The notes under the pieces: generated by a model
The model's database searches: none
The model's input: only the letters and a program-made list of their open reading frames with translations
Told to the model about the DNA's origin: nothing
Program-made: the position numbers and the translations under genes
NCBI RefSeq assembly: GCF_002272245.1
Contig: NZ_NPDD01000056.1
Span: forward strand, 1-64,000
Direction of reading: 5' to 3'
DNA length: 64,000 nucleotides
Source: Bacillus sp. 7884-1
GTDB taxonomy: Bacteria > Bacillota > Bacilli > Bacillales > Cytobacillaceae
In this document: positions 14,187-25,183 of the stretch, piece by piece
Numbering within the stretch: position 1 is the stretch's first letter
Layout: each line of letters opens with the position of its first letter

Positions 14187-15472
14187 ACTGTTACACGTCC
14201 TTTCTCCCAAACTACTTTGCCGCTCGCGATTGTCATTTGCGGCCAGCCCTTACAAGTCCAGCCAGCAAATGGAGTGTTTTTCCCTTTAGATAAAAATTCT
14301 TGTGGATCAATTGCTTTTTCTTCATCAAGATTTAAAAGAACAAAGTCTGCAGGGGCTCCTATTTCAATCTTTCCATAAGGCAGTGAAAAGCTTTCTGCTG
14401 GCTTCAATGTTAAATACCCAATTAACTGTTCAAGTGTCATGATGTTCTTTAATACGAAGTGTGTATAAAGCAGAGGAAACGCTGTTTCTAAACCAACTAT
14501 TCCAAATGGAGCAAGCTCAATTCCCTCATTTTTTTCTTCAGTTGTATGTGGTGCATGATCAGTTGCAATAAAGTCAATCGTTCCGTCCAGCAGACCTCCA
14601 ATTAACGCATCCCGATCAGTAGTATCGCGAAGCGGTGGATTCATTTTATAATTCGGGTCTAAACTATCTGGAATATCGTCTTGAGTTAATAATAAATGGT
14701 GTGGCGTAACTTCCGCTGTGACTTTAATCCCTGCCTTTTTCGCATCCCTAATCACGCGAACCGATTCTTTTGTACTAACGTGACATACGTGATAATGGCA
14801 ACCAGCGGCTTCAGCAAGGAGGACATCTCTTGCTATTTGAACAGACTCACAAACCGAAGGAATACCGTTTAAACCATTCCTTTTCGAAAAAGAACCTTCA
14901 TGGACGCAGCCTTTATTGATTAGTGTATTTTCTTCACAATGTGCAACAATGGCCATATTCACGCTTGCTGCTTTCTGCATAGCCTCAAGCATCTTGCTCG
15001 CATCTTGAACCCCTACACCGTCATCGGTAAAGGCAAATGCTCCTGCATTTTTTAACGCTTCAAAGTCTGTTAATTCTTTTCCTATTTGCCTTACTGTAAT
15101 GGAAGCATAAGGTAAAACTCGTACATTTGCTGTATCCTGAATTCGTGTTTGCAGCCAATCCATTTGTTCTTTCGAATCTGGAACAGGTCTCGTATTCGGC
15201 ATAGCAGCTAGTGTAGTGTATCCACCTCTAGCCGCAGCAAGTGTACCTGTTGCAATGGTTTCCTTTTTTTCTCCGCCAGGTTCGCGGAGATGAACGTGTA
15301 AATCGATAAATCCTGGTGAAACTAACATCCCTGCTGCATTTATTTTACGATCTACACTTGTTTCAATTTGATTCTCTATTTTTGTGATAATCCCATCTTG
15401 AATTAATATATCAGCCAGCTTATTTTCACCGTTAGATGCTATGTAGCTGGCGTTCTGAATAAGTAGTTTCAT
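14183..15472 (-). CDS. pyrC: Dihydroorotase
   Basis: PyrC (429 aa) cyclises carbamoyl aspartate to dihydroorotate. It is a type I amidohydrolase: zinc-binding [10 protein letters not shown] near residue 57, AHCEEN, the HVCHVST histidine motif, and the catalytic Asp in ATDHAPHT are visible. The start at 15472 is set by GAAGGAG nine bases upstream and by the family length. This start lies 41 bases inside the end of pyrB, a longer overlap than the other pyr junctions. Confidence 0.96.
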   Translation of the reverse strand: MKLLIQNASYIASNGENKLADILIQDGIITKIENQIETSVDRKINAAGMLVSPGFIDLHVHLREPGGEKKETIATGTLAAARGGYTTLAAMPNTRPVPDSKEQMDWLQTRIQDTANVRVLPYASITVRQIGKELTDFEALKNAGAFAFTDDGVGVQDASKMLEAMQKAASVNMAIVAHCEENTLINKGCVHEGSFSKRNGLNGIPSVCESVQIARDVLLAEAAGCHYHVCHVSTKESVRVIRDAKKAGIKVTAEVTPHHLLLTQDDIPDSLDPNYKMNPPLRDTTDRDALIGGLLDGTIDFIATDHAPHTTEEKNEGIELAPFGIVGLETAFPLLYTHFVLKNIMTLEQLIGYLTLKPAESFSLPYGKIEIGAPADFVLLNLDEEKAIDPQEFLSKGKNTPFAGWTCKGWPQMTIASGKVVWEKGRVTV

Positions 15473-16376
15473 TCCCATACACTCCTTCAATACTTTCTAA
15501 TGATCTCTTTAAGACAGCCATTCTTACAAATACACCATTCTCCATTTGCTTAAAGATTCTTGAACGTTTGCATTCGACTAAGCTATCAGATATCTCAACA
15601 TTACGATTTACTGGTGCTGGGTGCATAATAATACTTTGGGGCTTCATATTCTTTTCTCTTTCTAAGGTGAGCCCAAATTGTTTATGATAGTCCGCTGCTG
15701 TATAGCTTCCCTTCTTTTGGTGTCTTTCATGCTGAACCCGAAGGAGCATGACAACATCCGCGTCAGCTATGGCCTCATCAATTGGTCTATATCTTGCTGC
15801 ACTAAGACTATGATGATCAAACCATTCCATTGGTCCTGAATAGATAACTTCTGCTCCTAATCTTGTCAGGGTATCTCCATTAGAACGTGCTACTCTGCTG
15901 TGCCTGATATCTCCGATAATGGCTATTTTCAAACCTGCAAAAGTTCCAAACTCCTGATAGATGGTTAAAAGGTCTAGAAGAGATTGCGTAGGATGATGCC
16001 CACACCCATCGCCTCCATTTATAATTGGAATATTTATTTTTCCAACGAGCTCATCAAAGTAACGGTCTTGCCCATGGCGAATGACAACCGTATTCACGCC
16101 AATGGATTCGAGTGTTTTTACCGTGTCGTAAAGGGTTTCCCCCTTTTGTACACTCGAAGTCTGGACTTCAAATGGTATGATGTTTAATCCTAATTTTCTT
16201 TCTGCCATTTCAAAACTGGATTTTGTTCTAGTACTCACTTCAAAAAATAAGTTAGCAGAAAACATTTGACCTTCTGGACGCCATTTCATTCCGTCCGCAA
16301 AACGCTGTGCATCTGTTAAAATTTGATTTATCTCTTCCACTTTTAACTCATTTGTGGTTAGCAAGTGATTTAACAT
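15432..16376 (-). CDS. pyrB: Aspartate carbamoyltransferase catalytic subunit
   Basis: PyrB condenses carbamoyl phosphate and aspartate. The carbamoyl-phosphate loop [16 protein letters not shown], the IRHGQ motif, [10 protein letters not shown] and the HPAPVNR motif are all present. The start at 16376 is preceded by GGAGATGGGGG six bases upstream, which supports 314 residues. This is about ten residues longer than B. subtilis PyrB; the extra residues are at the C-terminus and overlap pyrC. No regulatory chain gene (pyrI) is present, as is usual in Bacillus. A PyrR attenuator lies upstream. Confidence 0.96.
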   Translation of the reverse strand: MLNHLLTTNELKVEEINQILTDAQRFADGMKWRPEGQMFSANLFFEVSTRTKSSFEMAERKLGLNIIPFEVQTSSVQKGETLYDTVKTLESIGVNTVVIRHGQDRYFDELVGKINIPIINGGDGCGHHPTQSLLDLLTIYQEFGTFAGLKIAIIGDIRHSRVARSNGDTLTRLGAEVIYSGPMEWFDHHSLSAARYRPIDEAIADADVVMLLRVQHERHQKKGSYTAADYHKQFGLTLEREKNMKPQSIIMHPAPVNRNVEISDSLVECKRSRIFKQMENGVFVRMAVLKRSLESIEGVYGNETTYSERQLHSI

Positions 16377-16400
16377 GCTATTCCCCCATCTCCATTTTTG

Positions 16401-16528
16401 GTAAATAAAGACCCTGATCAAGCAGACCTGGGTGCAATTGAATCTTACCAAGTCCATAAATGTGTTGGCACATTACGATGGCACTCAGTATTACACCCTT
16501 ATAGCCTCTCTGGACTACTGTTAAAAGG
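16401..16528 (-). promoter_or_regulatory. PyrR-dependent attenuator between pyrP and pyrB
   Basis: The minus strand carries a PyrR-binding stem-loop at 16497-16528 with the conserved AGTCCAGAGAGGCT, then a region able to form an antiterminator. A terminator hairpin follows at 16411-16433 (ACCC and GGTC pairing with GATC and GGGT across an A/A mismatch), ending in CTTTATTT. PyrR with UMP would stabilise the first stem and so favour termination. The terminator is weaker than in the other two pyr leaders. Confidence 0.85.
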
Positions 16529-16539
16529 TTAATTTTTCT

Positions 16540-17850
16540 TTATGCAGTTTTTTGCTTATCTTTTTCTACTGTTTGTTCAAACATATCTTCACTTACTGGT
16601 TCTTTACCTGGAAGTAATAGGTGTAAAAGAACACCAGCAATTGCGGCAAAGGCCATTCCTTGTATCTGGAAGGATTCTGAAACTTTTATAAAGGCACCGC
16701 CAATTCCGATGACAAGAATAACGGAAGATATCACCAAGTTGCGCTTGTTTCCAAAATCAATTTTACTGTCAACCAGCATGCGTAATCCAGATGAAGCAAT
16801 TATTCCAAAGAGCAGGATGGAAACACCGCCCATTACAGGCGTTGGGATTGTACTGATTAATGCTGTTATTTTCCCGATAAATCCAAAGATTGTAGCAAGA
16901 ACGGCTGCACCTGCAATGACATACACACTGTATACTCGTGTTATCGCAAGGACACCAATATTCTCACCATAAGTTGTTTTCGGAGGTCCGCCAATCAATG
17001 CAGAGATTATGGTTGCTGTTCCATCCCCCAAAATCGAACGGTGTAAACCAGGTTCTTTAATGTAATCACGGGCAACTACTTTACTTAGGACAAGCTGGTG
17101 ACCAATATGTTCAGATAAGGTTACGATTGCTACTGGGACCATTAGAAGAGCTAAGTCCCATGTTACTTTTACCTCATAGCTTACAAACGGGATGATGAAT
17201 TCAGGCATTTCAAACCAATTTGCTTCCAATACTGGCTTAAAATCAACAATGCCAATTGCAAAGGAGTAAAGGTATCCAATCACTATACCTGTAAGAATTG
17301 GTATAATGCTCAACATGCCGCGCATGTAAATGGTACAAATAATGGTTGCTGCTAAAGTTACAAGTGCTGCCGAGAAATGAATCAAGCTATATTCACCTGC
17401 AGGATTGTTCATTGCCATACTAACAGCTGTACCAGACAGTGCTAAACCGATTACGATAATAACTGGACCAACAACAATCGGCGGCAGCAGATTCATAATC
17501 CAGCGATGACCTGCTTTACTAATTATAAGTGCGACAATTCCGTATACAAGCCCTGCAAGGAACGAACCTATCATGGCTCCTCCTGGACCAGCTGTTGCTT
17601 TTGCGGCTATTACCGGAACGATAAAGGCAAATGAAGAACCAAGGTATGCAGGCACTTGCCATTTTGTAATCATTAAGAATGCAAGTGTTCCTAAACCACT
17701 TGAAATCAATGCAATCGCTGGGCTTAACCCAACAAGATAGGGAACAAGAATCGTGGCTCCAAACATTGCGAATAAGTGCTGTAAGCTTAAAGTGAGCCAT
17801 TGGACTGGATTGGGAATCTCTTTTACGTCTAAGATGGGTTTATTATTCAA
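16540..17850 (-). CDS. pyrP: Uracil permease
   Basis: PyrP is a membrane uracil:proton symporter of the NCS2 (nucleobase-ascorbate transporter) family. The QHLFAMFGATILVP signature begins the first membrane helix, and AYLGSSFAFI and the GGPPKTTYGENIGV substrate motif are conserved. About fourteen hydrophobic segments follow. I place the start at a TTG at 17850 because AGGAG lies six bases upstream and it gives 436 residues, the family size; the ORF runs open for 27 more codons through the leader terminator, which cannot be coding. It is the second pyr gene, flanked by attenuators. Confidence 0.94.
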   Translation of the reverse strand: MNNKPILDVKEIPNPVQWLTLSLQHLFAMFGATILVPYLVGLSPAIALISSGLGTLAFLMITKWQVPAYLGSSFAFIVPVIAAKATAGPGGAMIGSFLAGLVYGIVALIISKAGHRWIMNLLPPIVVGPVIIVIGLALSGTAVSMAMNNPAGEYSLIHFSAALVTLAATIICTIYMRGMLSIIPILTGIVIGYLYSFAIGIVDFKPVLEANWFEMPEFIIPFVSYEVKVTWDLALLMVPVAIVTLSEHIGHQLVLSKVVARDYIKEPGLHRSILGDGTATIISALIGGPPKTTYGENIGVLAITRVYSVYVIAGAAVLATIFGFIGKITALISTIPTPVMGGVSILLFGIIASSGLRMLVDSKIDFGNKRNLVISSVILVIGIGGAFIKVSESFQIQGMAFAAIAGVLLHLLLPGKEPVSEDMFEQTVEKDKQKTA

Positions 17851-17898
17851 TTGTTTCTCCTCCACAATCTCTCTATTTTTTAGTTTGTGTTTTTGCTC

Positions 17899-18010
17899 AA
17901 AAAAAAACCCTCTTTGTCCATGAGTGTACAAAGAGGGTATGGAAATGCCATTAAAGCTTTGATGATGGCATTTTCCCCTTTGTCAGCCTCACAGGACTGC
18001 AATTAAAGGG
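17899..18010 (-). promoter_or_regulatory. PyrR-dependent attenuator between pyrR and pyrP
   Basis: On the minus strand a PyrR-binding stem-loop at 17976-18010 holds AGTCCTGTGAGGCT between CCCTTT and AAAGGG arms. It is followed by the antiterminator region and a strong terminator (CCCTCTTTGT/ACAAAGAGGG at 17908-17937) with a nine-base T run. All three elements of the B. subtilis pyr attenuation model are visible. Confidence 0.93.
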
Positions 18011-18017
18011 TTACTAT

Positions 18018-18578
<561 letters not shown>

Positions 18579-18581
18579 TTA

Positions 18582-18707
18582 ATAAAAAAACCTCTCACGC
18601 TTCGAGGTGAGAGGTAAAAGAGTTTATCAGTATGGGCATAGGTATCCCAACCAATTTATCCGTTTCCTTCTCAGCCTCACAGGACTGATTTAAAGGCATA
18701 TTCAACT
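18582..18707 (-). promoter_or_regulatory. PyrR-dependent attenuator in the pyrR leader
   Basis: The minus-strand leader begins near 18707. It contains the PyrR-binding loop at 18672-18687 (AGTCCTGTGAGGCT, flanked by CCTT/AAGG) and a terminator at 18590-18615 (ACCTCTCAC/GTGAGAGGT) followed by TTTTTTT. It precedes pyrR, so the regulator limits its own synthesis. Confidence 0.92.
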
Positions 18708-18713
18708 GTTGTT

Positions 18714-18742
18714 ATCGTACAATAATTCGACAAGTGTGTCAA
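18714..18742 (-). promoter_or_regulatory. Sigma-A promoter of the pyr operon
   Basis: A perfect -35 TTGACA (plus-strand 18737-18742) is separated by 17 bp from a -10 TACGAT (18714-18719). Transcription would begin near 18707, just before the first PyrR-binding loop. The -35 box starts four bases past the rluD stop codon. Confidence 0.85.
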
Positions 18743-18745
18743 CGA

Positions 18746-19651
18746 TTATTTTCTTAACTGTTCTAAAACCTCTTCGAATTCTACTGGCAGCGGTGCTTCG
18801 AATTCAATGTATTCATTGGTTCTTGGGTGGTTAAAACCAAGAATTCCTGCATGTAATGCCTGGCCATTGATATCAAGTGTTTTCTTTGGACCATATTTAG
18901 GGTCACCTGCAAGCGGATATCCAATGTATTTCATATGGACCCGTATTTGGTGTGTTCTTCCGGTCTCCAATTGACACTCCACAAATGTAAAATCCTTAAA
19001 CCGTTCAATCACCTGGAAATGAGTTACAGCATGCTTACCATTATCCACAACGGTCATACTTTGCCGATCTCTCGTATCTCTCCCCAGGGGTGCATCAATC
19101 GTTCCAAAATCGTGAGGAATAACTCCATGCACAATAGCTTTATACTTCCGAGTAACGGTCTTTTCGACTAATTGGTTAACAAGCTTTTCATGGGCCATGT
19201 CATTTTTAGCCACCATTAAAAGTCCAGAAGTGTCTTTATCGATACGATGAACGATTCCAGGACGAAGAACACCATTTATCCCTGATAAATCTTTACAATG
19301 AGCCATTAACCCATTAACAAGCGTTCCTGTTAAATGTCCAGGGGCTGGATGAACCACCATGCCGCTAGGTTTATTTACCACTAAAACATCTTTATCTTCA
19401 AAATAAATCTCTAAATCCATCTCTTCTGGGATAACATCGAGTAATTCTGGGTCGGGAATACTAATTTCGATTTCATCATTTAAACTGCATTTGTAATTTG
19501 TTTTTATCTTTTGTCCATTTACAAGGACATTGCCATCTTTGATCCATTGCTGAACTTGAGTTCTTGACCATTCCTCATCTAAAGTTGAAATAACTTTATC
19601 AATTCGATCGCCTTTTTGTTGTTCAAGAATGGTGTGCTCCATTTTCTCCAT
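18746..19651 (-). CDS. rluD: RluA-family pseudouridine synthase (RluD-like, YlyB)
   Basis: This 301-residue enzyme converts specific uridines in 23S rRNA to pseudouridine. An N-terminal S4 RNA-binding domain (about residues 10-75) is followed by the catalytic domain, with the aspartate in [17 protein letters not shown] and the [12 protein letters not shown] motif. The ATG at 19651 is supported by AAAGGAG seven bases upstream. It overlaps lspA by 29 bases, the usual lspA-rluD pairing. The precise target site is inferred from the family; B. subtilis calls the gene ylyB. Confidence 0.93.
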   Translation of the reverse strand: MEKMEHTILEQQKGDRIDKVISTLDEEWSRTQVQQWIKDGNVLVNGQKIKTNYKCSLNDEIEISIPDPELLDVIPEEMDLEIYFEDKDVLVVNKPSGMVVHPAPGHLTGTLVNGLMAHCKDLSGINGVLRPGIVHRIDKDTSGLLMVAKNDMAHEKLVNQLVEKTVTRKYKAIVHGVIPHDFGTIDAPLGRDTRDRQSMTVVDNGKHAVTHFQVIERFKDFTFVECQLETGRTHQIRVHMKYIGYPLAGDPKYGPKKTLDINGQALHAGILGFNHPRTNEYIEFEAPLPVEFEEVLEQLRK

Positions 19652-20114
19652 ATGATTTCTCCTTTGTTTCACGCTCATCACGCAGCATTTGAATCATTAA
19701 TAATACTACGCCAATGACTAAAGCCGAATCCGCAATATTAAATACTGGGAAGTTATAATTGAAAATATACGTATGAATAAAATCAACAACTTCTTTTCGA
19801 AGCAGGCGGTCAATGAAGTTACCTATCGCTCCACCTAGCATAAATGCCAGAGAGACACCTAGCAGCCACTTACCCTTTGCTTCTTTTTGAATGTAATAAA
19901 TGATCGCAATGATTACTATAGCAGTTATGACATAAAAGAACCACATTTGTCCTTGTAGGATTCCCCATGCTGCACCGCGATTTCGGTGAGAAGTAATATA
20001 CAAAAAGTCCTCAATAACTGGGATACTTTCACCAAGATGCATTTTTGTGACGATAAGCCATTTCGTCACTTGGTCTAATGAAATAATAAAAATTGCGATT
20101 AAATAATAAAACAC
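19623..20114 (-). CDS. lspA: Lipoprotein signal peptidase (signal peptidase II)
   Basis: LspA cleaves the signal peptides of prolipoproteins in the membrane after lipidation. The 163-residue protein has four hydrophobic segments and both catalytic aspartates, in GNFIDRL and [15 protein letters not shown] near the N-terminus is also conserved. The start is a GTG at 20114 with a GGGGGT site about nine bases upstream. Its end overlaps rluD. Confidence 0.96.
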   Translation of the reverse strand: MFYYLIAIFIISLDQVTKWLIVTKMHLGESIPVIEDFLYITSHRNRGAAWGILQGQMWFFYVITAIVIIAIIYYIQKEAKGKWLLGVSLAFMLGGAIGNFIDRLLRKEVVDFIHTYIFNYNFPVFNIADSALVIGVVLLMIQMLRDERETKEKSYGENGAHHS

Positions 20115-20191
20115 TAAGGAATACCCCCATCTACGAAGACTTTACTTCCTTAGCATTTTAGCATAATCTTTAGCGAAACAACAATGGAAGG

Positions 20192-20488
20192 TTAGAAAAA
20201 GCCGGAATTAATTGGTTTCTTGTAAAAATGCTCTAAGTTGTCAGAATCCTTAGATGACTTTATTGTCGGCATATTCTTTAATAGTTGTTCGGGGAGAGGT
20301 TCACCTGACGCTTCACACTGGCCAAAATTACCTTCTTCTAACTTTTGAATGGCAGTTGAAATATCCGCTAATTCATCTTCTAATATAGGGATCATCCATT
20401 CATTTTTCTGCTTATTTTTCAATGATTTTAAAATTTCTAATTGTGTTTTACGGAGTTCCCAAAACAGCTGTTCCTGCATTGCATTCAT
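20192..20488 (-). CDS. ylyA: DksA/TraR-like protein with degenerate zinc finger (YlyA-like)
   Basis: The 98-residue protein resembles the short DksA/TraR-type proteins of Bacillus: a helical pair (residues 5-52), then the motif EEGNFGQCEASGEPLPEQLL, which corresponds to the start of the C4 zinc finger. Only one cysteine (Cys58) is left; the second is replaced by serine and the last two are absent, so zinc binding is unlikely. The start at 20488 is chosen from a strong GGAGGT seven bases upstream. The location between ileS and lspA is that of B. subtilis ylyA. Function is not established here. Confidence 0.8.
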   Translation of the reverse strand: MNAMQEQLFWELRKTQLEILKSLKNKQKNEWMIPILEDELADISTAIQKLEEGNFGQCEASGEPLPEQLLKNMPTIKSSKDSDNLEHFYKKPINSGFF

Positions 20489-20596
20489 AGTTGTAACCTC
20501 CGTTAAGTCATTTCTACTATTATCTCCCCTTAATTTGACCTGACTCGGGAAAACATTTGACATCTGGAACAACAATTAACGGAATAGGATAAAAAA

Positions 20597-20626
20597 TGAA
20601 AAAACCCCATGAAATTATCATGGGGC
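20597..20626 (-). terminator. Intrinsic terminator after ileS
   Basis: A perfect 8 bp stem (CCCCATGA/TCATGGGG, loop of five bases) stands directly after the ileS stop, followed on the minus strand by TTTTTTCATTTTTT. Confidence 0.9.
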
Positions 20627-20633
20627 ATTCATT

Positions 20634-23405
20634 TTAAGCTAAGTGTGTGTAGTTTTCTTTAACTACTTCTGCACAGCGTAGGCAAAGTGTAGGGTGCTCT
20701 GAATCTTTACCAACTTCTGGTGTCACAACCCAACAGCGTTCGCAAGTTTCGCCTTCTGCTTTCGTGACAACAATAGCAGCAGTATCTAATTTAATTGCAT
20801 TTTCAGGTGCTTGGTCATAGCTTCCTGCGACTTCAAATCCTGAGATGATAAATAATTGCTGCATATTCTCATGAATAGAGTCTAACAGTGTTTTCGTATT
20901 CTCATTTACATATAAGGAAACCTTTGCAGTTAATGATTTACCAATAACCTTTTGGTTTCTAGCTTCTTCAAGCGCTTTTAAAACATCATCACGCAGCTTC
21001 ATAAATGAAGTCCATTTTTCTTCTAATGCAGCTGCATTTTTTTGTTCCTGATATTCTGGCATATCCGTTAACTGCACACTTTCTTCTGTAACTGCAGGAA
21101 TGAATTTCCATACCTCGTCAGCAGTATGAGAAAGAATTGGTGAAACTAACTTTGTTAACGCAATTAATGAGTCATATAAAACCGTTTGGATTGCACGTCT
21201 TTCATGATTGTTAACTGACTCAATATATAGAACATCCTTAGCGAAATCAAGGTAAAATGCACTTAAGTCAAGGGTACAGAAATTATTAATACTATGATAA
21301 ATACCTGCAAACTCATAATTTCCATATGCATTGCGAACATTTTTAATCAACTTATTTAATTTTACGAGCATAAATTGATCAACTTCACGAAGGTTTTCGT
21401 ATGAAACCCTATCTGTTGCAGGGTTAAAGTCGGATAAGTTACCAAGCAAGAAACGGAAAGTGTTACGGATTTTTCTATAAACCTCTGCAACCTGCTTCAA
21501 AATTGCATCGGATACACGAACATCGGCTTGATAATCAACTGATGCAACCCATAGGCGGAGGATATCTGCTCCTAATTGCTTCATTACCTTTTCAGGTACC
21601 ATGACATTCCCTAATGATTTACTCATCTTTCTGCCTTCTCCATCTAAAGCAAACCCATGACTTAAAACACCTTTGTATGGAGCTTTGCCTGTTACTGCCA
21701 CCGCAGTCGATAAGGAAGAGTTAAACCAGCCTCGATATTGATCCGAACCTTCTAAATATAAATCAGCCGGGCGAACCAAGTCATCTCTTTCTAAGAGAAC
21801 CGCTTGATGTGATGAGCCTGAATCAAACCAAACATCCATGATATCTGTTTCTTTTGTAAACAATCCATTAGGACTTCCTGAATGTGTAAAGCCTTCAGGC
21901 AATAGTTCTTTCGCTTCACGCTCAAACCAGATATTTGAACCGAATTCCCGGAACAAACTAGAAACATGTTCAATTGTTTCATCTGTAATGATTTCCTCTC
22001 CATTTTCAGCATAAAACACCGGAATTGGAACTCCCCAGACACGTTGGCGTGAAATACACCAATCGCCACGGTCTCGGACCATATTAAATAGTCGTGTTTC
22101 GCCCCATGCAGGTACCCATTTTGTTTCTTTTACTGCTTCAAGAAGGTCATTTCGGAAATCCTTAATGGAAGCGAACCATTGTGCAGTAGCTCTGAAAATA
22201 ACAGGTTTTTTCGTTCTCCAATCATGTGGATAGGAGTGAGTAATAAATGAAAGCTTTAAGAGCGCCCCTCTTTCTTCTAATGCTTGAGAAATCGGCTTAT
22301 TTGCACTATCGTAAAATAATCCTTCAAAACCTGGTGCTTCGCTTGTCATTACACCTTTATCATCTACAGGGCAAAGTACTTCAAGTCCATACTTTTGACC
22401 GACATGGAAGTCATCCTCCCCGTGTCCTGGTGCGGTATGAACACAGCCTGTTCCAGCATCAGTTGTAACATGATCTCCTAGCATTACTAAAGAGTCACGG
22501 TCATATAATGGGTGTGCTGCAAGGATATTCTCTAATTCATTTCCTTTTACCTTCTGAATAACCTCAAGTTCTTCCCAGCCTATTTCATTCGTTACTGCTT
22601 CAAGAAGAGCTTCAGCTACTAAGTATTTATTTCCGTTCACTGCAACTACCACATACGTTAAGTCTGGATGAACCGAAATTCCTAAGTTAGCCGGAATCGT
22701 CCAAGGTGTAGTCGTCCAAATGACAATTTGAACATCTGTATCAAGAACCCCTTTTCCATCCTTAACTTTAAATCCCACATAAATGGAAGGTGACTTCTTA
22801 TCCTGATATTCAATTTCTGCTTCAGCAAGAGCTGATTCACTTGAAGGGGACCAATATACAGGTTTAAGACCTTTATAAATATAGCCTTTTTTCGCCATTT
22901 CTCCGAAGACTTTAATCTGCTGCGCTTCGTATTCGGGCTTAAGAGTAATATATGGATTTTCCCAATCACCACGAACTCCAACGCGTTTAAATTGTTCCCG
23001 CTGATTACTTACTTGTTCGAGTGCATATTTTGTACAAAGCTGACGGAATTCTGCTACCGTCATCTCTTTTCGTTTTACGCCCTTATTTGTTAATGCCTGT
23101 TCAATTGGCAAACCATGTGTATCCCAGCCTGGAACATATGGTGCATTGAAGCCGCTCATTGATTTAAAGCGAACAATAAAGTCTTTTAAGACTTTGTTAA
23201 GAGCGTGGCCCATATGAATATCACCATTTGCATAGGGAGGTCCATCGTGGAGCACAAACATTGGACGTCCAGCAGTCCGCTCCTGAACTTTTTTATAAAT
23301 ATTCATTTCTTCCCACTTTGCCTGAATTTCAGGTTCTCTTTGTGGAAGATTGCCACGCATTGGAAATTCAGTTTTTGGCATTAATAACGTATCTTTATAT
23401 TCCAT
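20634..23405 (-). CDS. ileS: Isoleucyl-tRNA synthetase
   Basis: IleS (923 aa) charges tRNA-Ile. The class I signatures are present as GDIHMGH near residue 60 and KMSKS in [10 protein letters not shown]. The large CP1 editing domain lies between them, and the C-terminal zinc finger pairs CERC with CLRC. Size and C-terminus fit the bacterial type found in B. subtilis rather than the eukaryote-like type. The start at 23405 has AGGAGG eight bases upstream. A T-box leader controls the gene. Confidence 0.97.
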   Translation of the reverse strand: MEYKDTLLMPKTEFPMRGNLPQREPEIQAKWEEMNIYKKVQERTAGRPMFVLHDGPPYANGDIHMGHALNKVLKDFIVRFKSMSGFNAPYVPGWDTHGLPIEQALTNKGVKRKEMTVAEFRQLCTKYALEQVSNQREQFKRVGVRGDWENPYITLKPEYEAQQIKVFGEMAKKGYIYKGLKPVYWSPSSESALAEAEIEYQDKKSPSIYVGFKVKDGKGVLDTDVQIVIWTTTPWTIPANLGISVHPDLTYVVVAVNGNKYLVAEALLEAVTNEIGWEELEVIQKVKGNELENILAAHPLYDRDSLVMLGDHVTTDAGTGCVHTAPGHGEDDFHVGQKYGLEVLCPVDDKGVMTSEAPGFEGLFYDSANKPISQALEERGALLKLSFITHSYPHDWRTKKPVIFRATAQWFASIKDFRNDLLEAVKETKWVPAWGETRLFNMVRDRGDWCISRQRVWGVPIPVFYAENGEEIITDETIEHVSSLFREFGSNIWFEREAKELLPEGFTHSGSPNGLFTKETDIMDVWFDSGSSHQAVLLERDDLVRPADLYLEGSDQYRGWFNSSLSTAVAVTGKAPYKGVLSHGFALDGEGRKMSKSLGNVMVPEKVMKQLGADILRLWVASVDYQADVRVSDAILKQVAEVYRKIRNTFRFLLGNLSDFNPATDRVSYENLREVDQFMLVKLNKLIKNVRNAYGNYEFAGIYHSINNFCTLDLSAFYLDFAKDVLYIESVNNHERRAIQTVLYDSLIALTKLVSPILSHTADEVWKFIPAVTEESVQLTDMPEYQEQKNAAALEEKWTSFMKLRDDVLKALEEARNQKVIGKSLTAKVSLYVNENTKTLLDSIHENMQQLFIISGFEVAGSYDQAPENAIKLDTAAIVVTKAEGETCERCWVVTPEVGKDSEHPTLCLRCAEVVKENYTHLA

Positions 23406-23457
23406 TTCTTATTCCTCCTGTAACACTCATCATAAACAGAATAGCCAATAGACAAAT

Positions 23458-23733
23458 AAAAAAACCCTCTCATCCCATAAAAGGGACGAGAAGGTTTTAT
23501 TCCCGCGGTACCACCCTGATAGATAGCACGAAAAAGTACTATCCTCTTTAAGATTCGTAACGTGAATAACCCGCCATAGCTTACTTTCTTTAAAATAAAG
23601 TTTCAGCCTGGGACTCAAGGGTGATTTTCCAATTTCTCACTTTTCCCAGGCTTCCACCATCCCCGGCTCGCTATCAAAAGTTTATGAAATGTACTGTCCC
23701 TCTCATTGTCATTTCCATTCTTTATTTACTTAT
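23458..23733 (-). ncRNA. T-box leader riboswitch of ileS (isoleucine)
   Basis: The minus-strand leader holds the invariant T-box sequence AGGGTGGTACCGCG (23504-23517), able to pair with the acceptor end of uncharged tRNA. A terminator follows: 12 bp stem at 23465-23494 with a T run. Upstream is a stem I region with the AGTA-type bulge and a specifier triplet that I read as ATC (23623-23625), an isoleucine codon, matching ileS downstream. Uncharged tRNA-Ile would promote readthrough. The specifier assignment is by position and context only. Confidence 0.92.
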
Positions 23734-23739
23734 TAGAAA

Positions 23740-23769
23740 ATTATATGCGAAATAATACCAATTCGTCAA
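23740..23769 (-). promoter_or_regulatory. Sigma-A promoter of the ileS leader
   Basis: TTGACG (23764-23769) and TATAAT (23740-23745) are spaced by 18 bp on the minus strand. The -35 overlaps the divIVA stop codon. Transcription would start near 23733, immediately ahead of T-box stem I. Confidence 0.8.
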
Positions 23770-24281
23770 GCTAAGGAATCTTCTTCTTGATGGATTTTAA
23801 GTTCCGTTGCATCCACCTCATACTCTAATAAATGATCCCAGTCATCCGTATTTATCATATCCAGCTGGGCTTCTATCAACATTTTAAAACGAGTACGGAA
23901 TACTTTTGACTGCTTTTTCAAATCCTCGATTTCAAGAGCAATCTTTCTCGCTTTTGAAAGTGACTCATTTACAATACGGTCAGCATTCTTTTCTGCTTCC
24001 TTAATGATGAGCTTAGCTTCCTTTTGTGCATTTCGTTTTACATCTTCACCAGCCTCTTGTGCAATAATAATAGACTTGTTTAATGTTTCTTCAATATTTA
24101 CAAAATGACCTAAACGGTCCTTCATTTCATTTAAACGTTCTTCTATTTCTTTCTTTTCACGAAGGACTAATTCATAATCCTTTATGACTTGATCTAAAAA
24201 TTCATTAACCTCGTCCTCATCGTAACCACGAAAACCTTTATTAAATTCTTTATTGTGAATATCTAACGGCGTTAACGGCAT
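23766..24281 (-). CDS. divIVA: Cell division initiation protein DivIVA
   Basis: DivIVA (171 aa) marks negatively curved membrane at septa and poles. It recruits MinJ/MinCD in Bacillus and anchors the chromosome during sporulation. The N-terminal membrane-binding domain MPLTPLDIHNKEF, then GYDEDEVNEFLDQVI, is followed by coiled coil (about residues 35-140). The start at 24281 is preceded by GGAGGTG; the 42 additional in-frame codons encode a hydrophobic stretch foreign to the family and are rejected. It follows ylmH, as in most Firmicutes. Confidence 0.96.
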   Translation of the reverse strand: MPLTPLDIHNKEFNKGFRGYDEDEVNEFLDQVIKDYELVLREKKEIEERLNEMKDRLGHFVNIEETLNKSIIIAQEAGEDVKRNAQKEAKLIIKEAEKNADRIVNESLSKARKIALEIEDLKKQSKVFRTRFKMLIEAQLDMINTDDWDHLLEYEVDATELKIHQEEDSLA

Positions 24282-24376
24282 GATGCCACCTCCAAGAATC
24301 TTTCTTCTGTATGTATAAAGTGTATAAAAGCATAAATTCGACAAAGTTATTGATAATCCTGCAAAAATCAAAAAAA

Positions 24377-25150
24377 TTATTTTTGCTTTCCGACAACAAT
24401 TCGCCATTTATCCTTTTTGGTTCTTCCTTCAATTGACAAAATCTTAACTCTTCCGTAGCCTCTAACTGACAACAAGTCACCCACTGCACATTCAAAGGAA
24501 TGATTTTCAATAGAGGTCCAGTTCACCTTCACCAATCCTTGTTGAATGAAAAGTTGAGATTTTTGCCTCGATATATGATGAATACCAGAAATAATTGTAT
24601 CGAGCCGTAAGGAGGAAACAGTGATATCCTGTTCCATCCATAAATCATCAACTTTAATTGCCTCTTCAAGATCTACCTCTTTTAATCGTATTGATGCTCT
24701 TCCAATTGATTCTAAATTACTTTTAATATAGTCGCCGATTTCAGTACTTGAGAAAAATTGAACACGTCCATCTTTCATAAGAATGTCGCCAAATTTCCCT
24801 CGTTTTAATCCTAACGACATAAGAGACCCGAGAACTTGGGGATGTTCTATGGAAACAAATTTAATGGGATAATCAATTTCAAAAAGGGTAATTTGAAAAT
24901 CCTTCTCATCAGGTATGATATAATCCGGCATAATCAATGCCCGCTTTCTTTCACCTTCTGAACTGCCTCCAAATAGTTGATACTTAATACTTCCATTCTC
25001 ACCAATTATGGTCTTTAAAATATGCTGCTCTCTTGGGTCAAGAAAATCAGTAAGTTTAGATGTATAGCTGGAATCAACAAAATCCTTCCAATGTAATACT
25101 TGATCAATAAACTCCCGTTCCTCTGGGCGAAAATGCTGATAAATATTCAT
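24377..25150 (-). CDS. ylmH: YlmH (RqcP2), S4-domain RNA-binding protein
   Basis: YlmH (257 aa) has an N-terminal helical and mixed domain and a C-terminal S4 RNA-binding domain (about residues 180-250, containing SRQKSQLFIQQGLVKVNW). B. subtilis YlmH has been shown to bind 50S-nascent chain complexes and to act in alanine tailing alongside RqcH, hence the name RqcP2. It sits in the conserved sepF-ylmG-ylmH-divIVA block, which suggests a link with division as well. Length and sequence are ordinary for the family. Confidence 0.92.
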   Translation of the reverse strand: MNIYQHFRPEEREFIDQVLHWKDFVDSSYTSKLTDFLDPREQHILKTIIGENGSIKYQLFGGSSEGERKRALIMPDYIIPDEKDFQITLFEIDYPIKFVSIEHPQVLGSLMSLGLKRGKFGDILMKDGRVQFFSSTEIGDYIKSNLESIGRASIRLKEVDLEEAIKVDDLWMEQDITVSSLRLDTIISGIHHISRQKSQLFIQQGLVKVNWTSIENHSFECAVGDLLSVRGYGRVKILSIEGRTKKDKWRIVVGKQK

Positions 25151-25183
25151 GTTTAACTCCTTAGGCCGTTTAGGCTGGCTAAA

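Noticed and set aside
16709-16972. 87-codon plus-strand frame inside pyrP
   Set aside because: Antisense shadow of a conserved membrane protein; low-complexity hydrophobic translation and no initiation signal.
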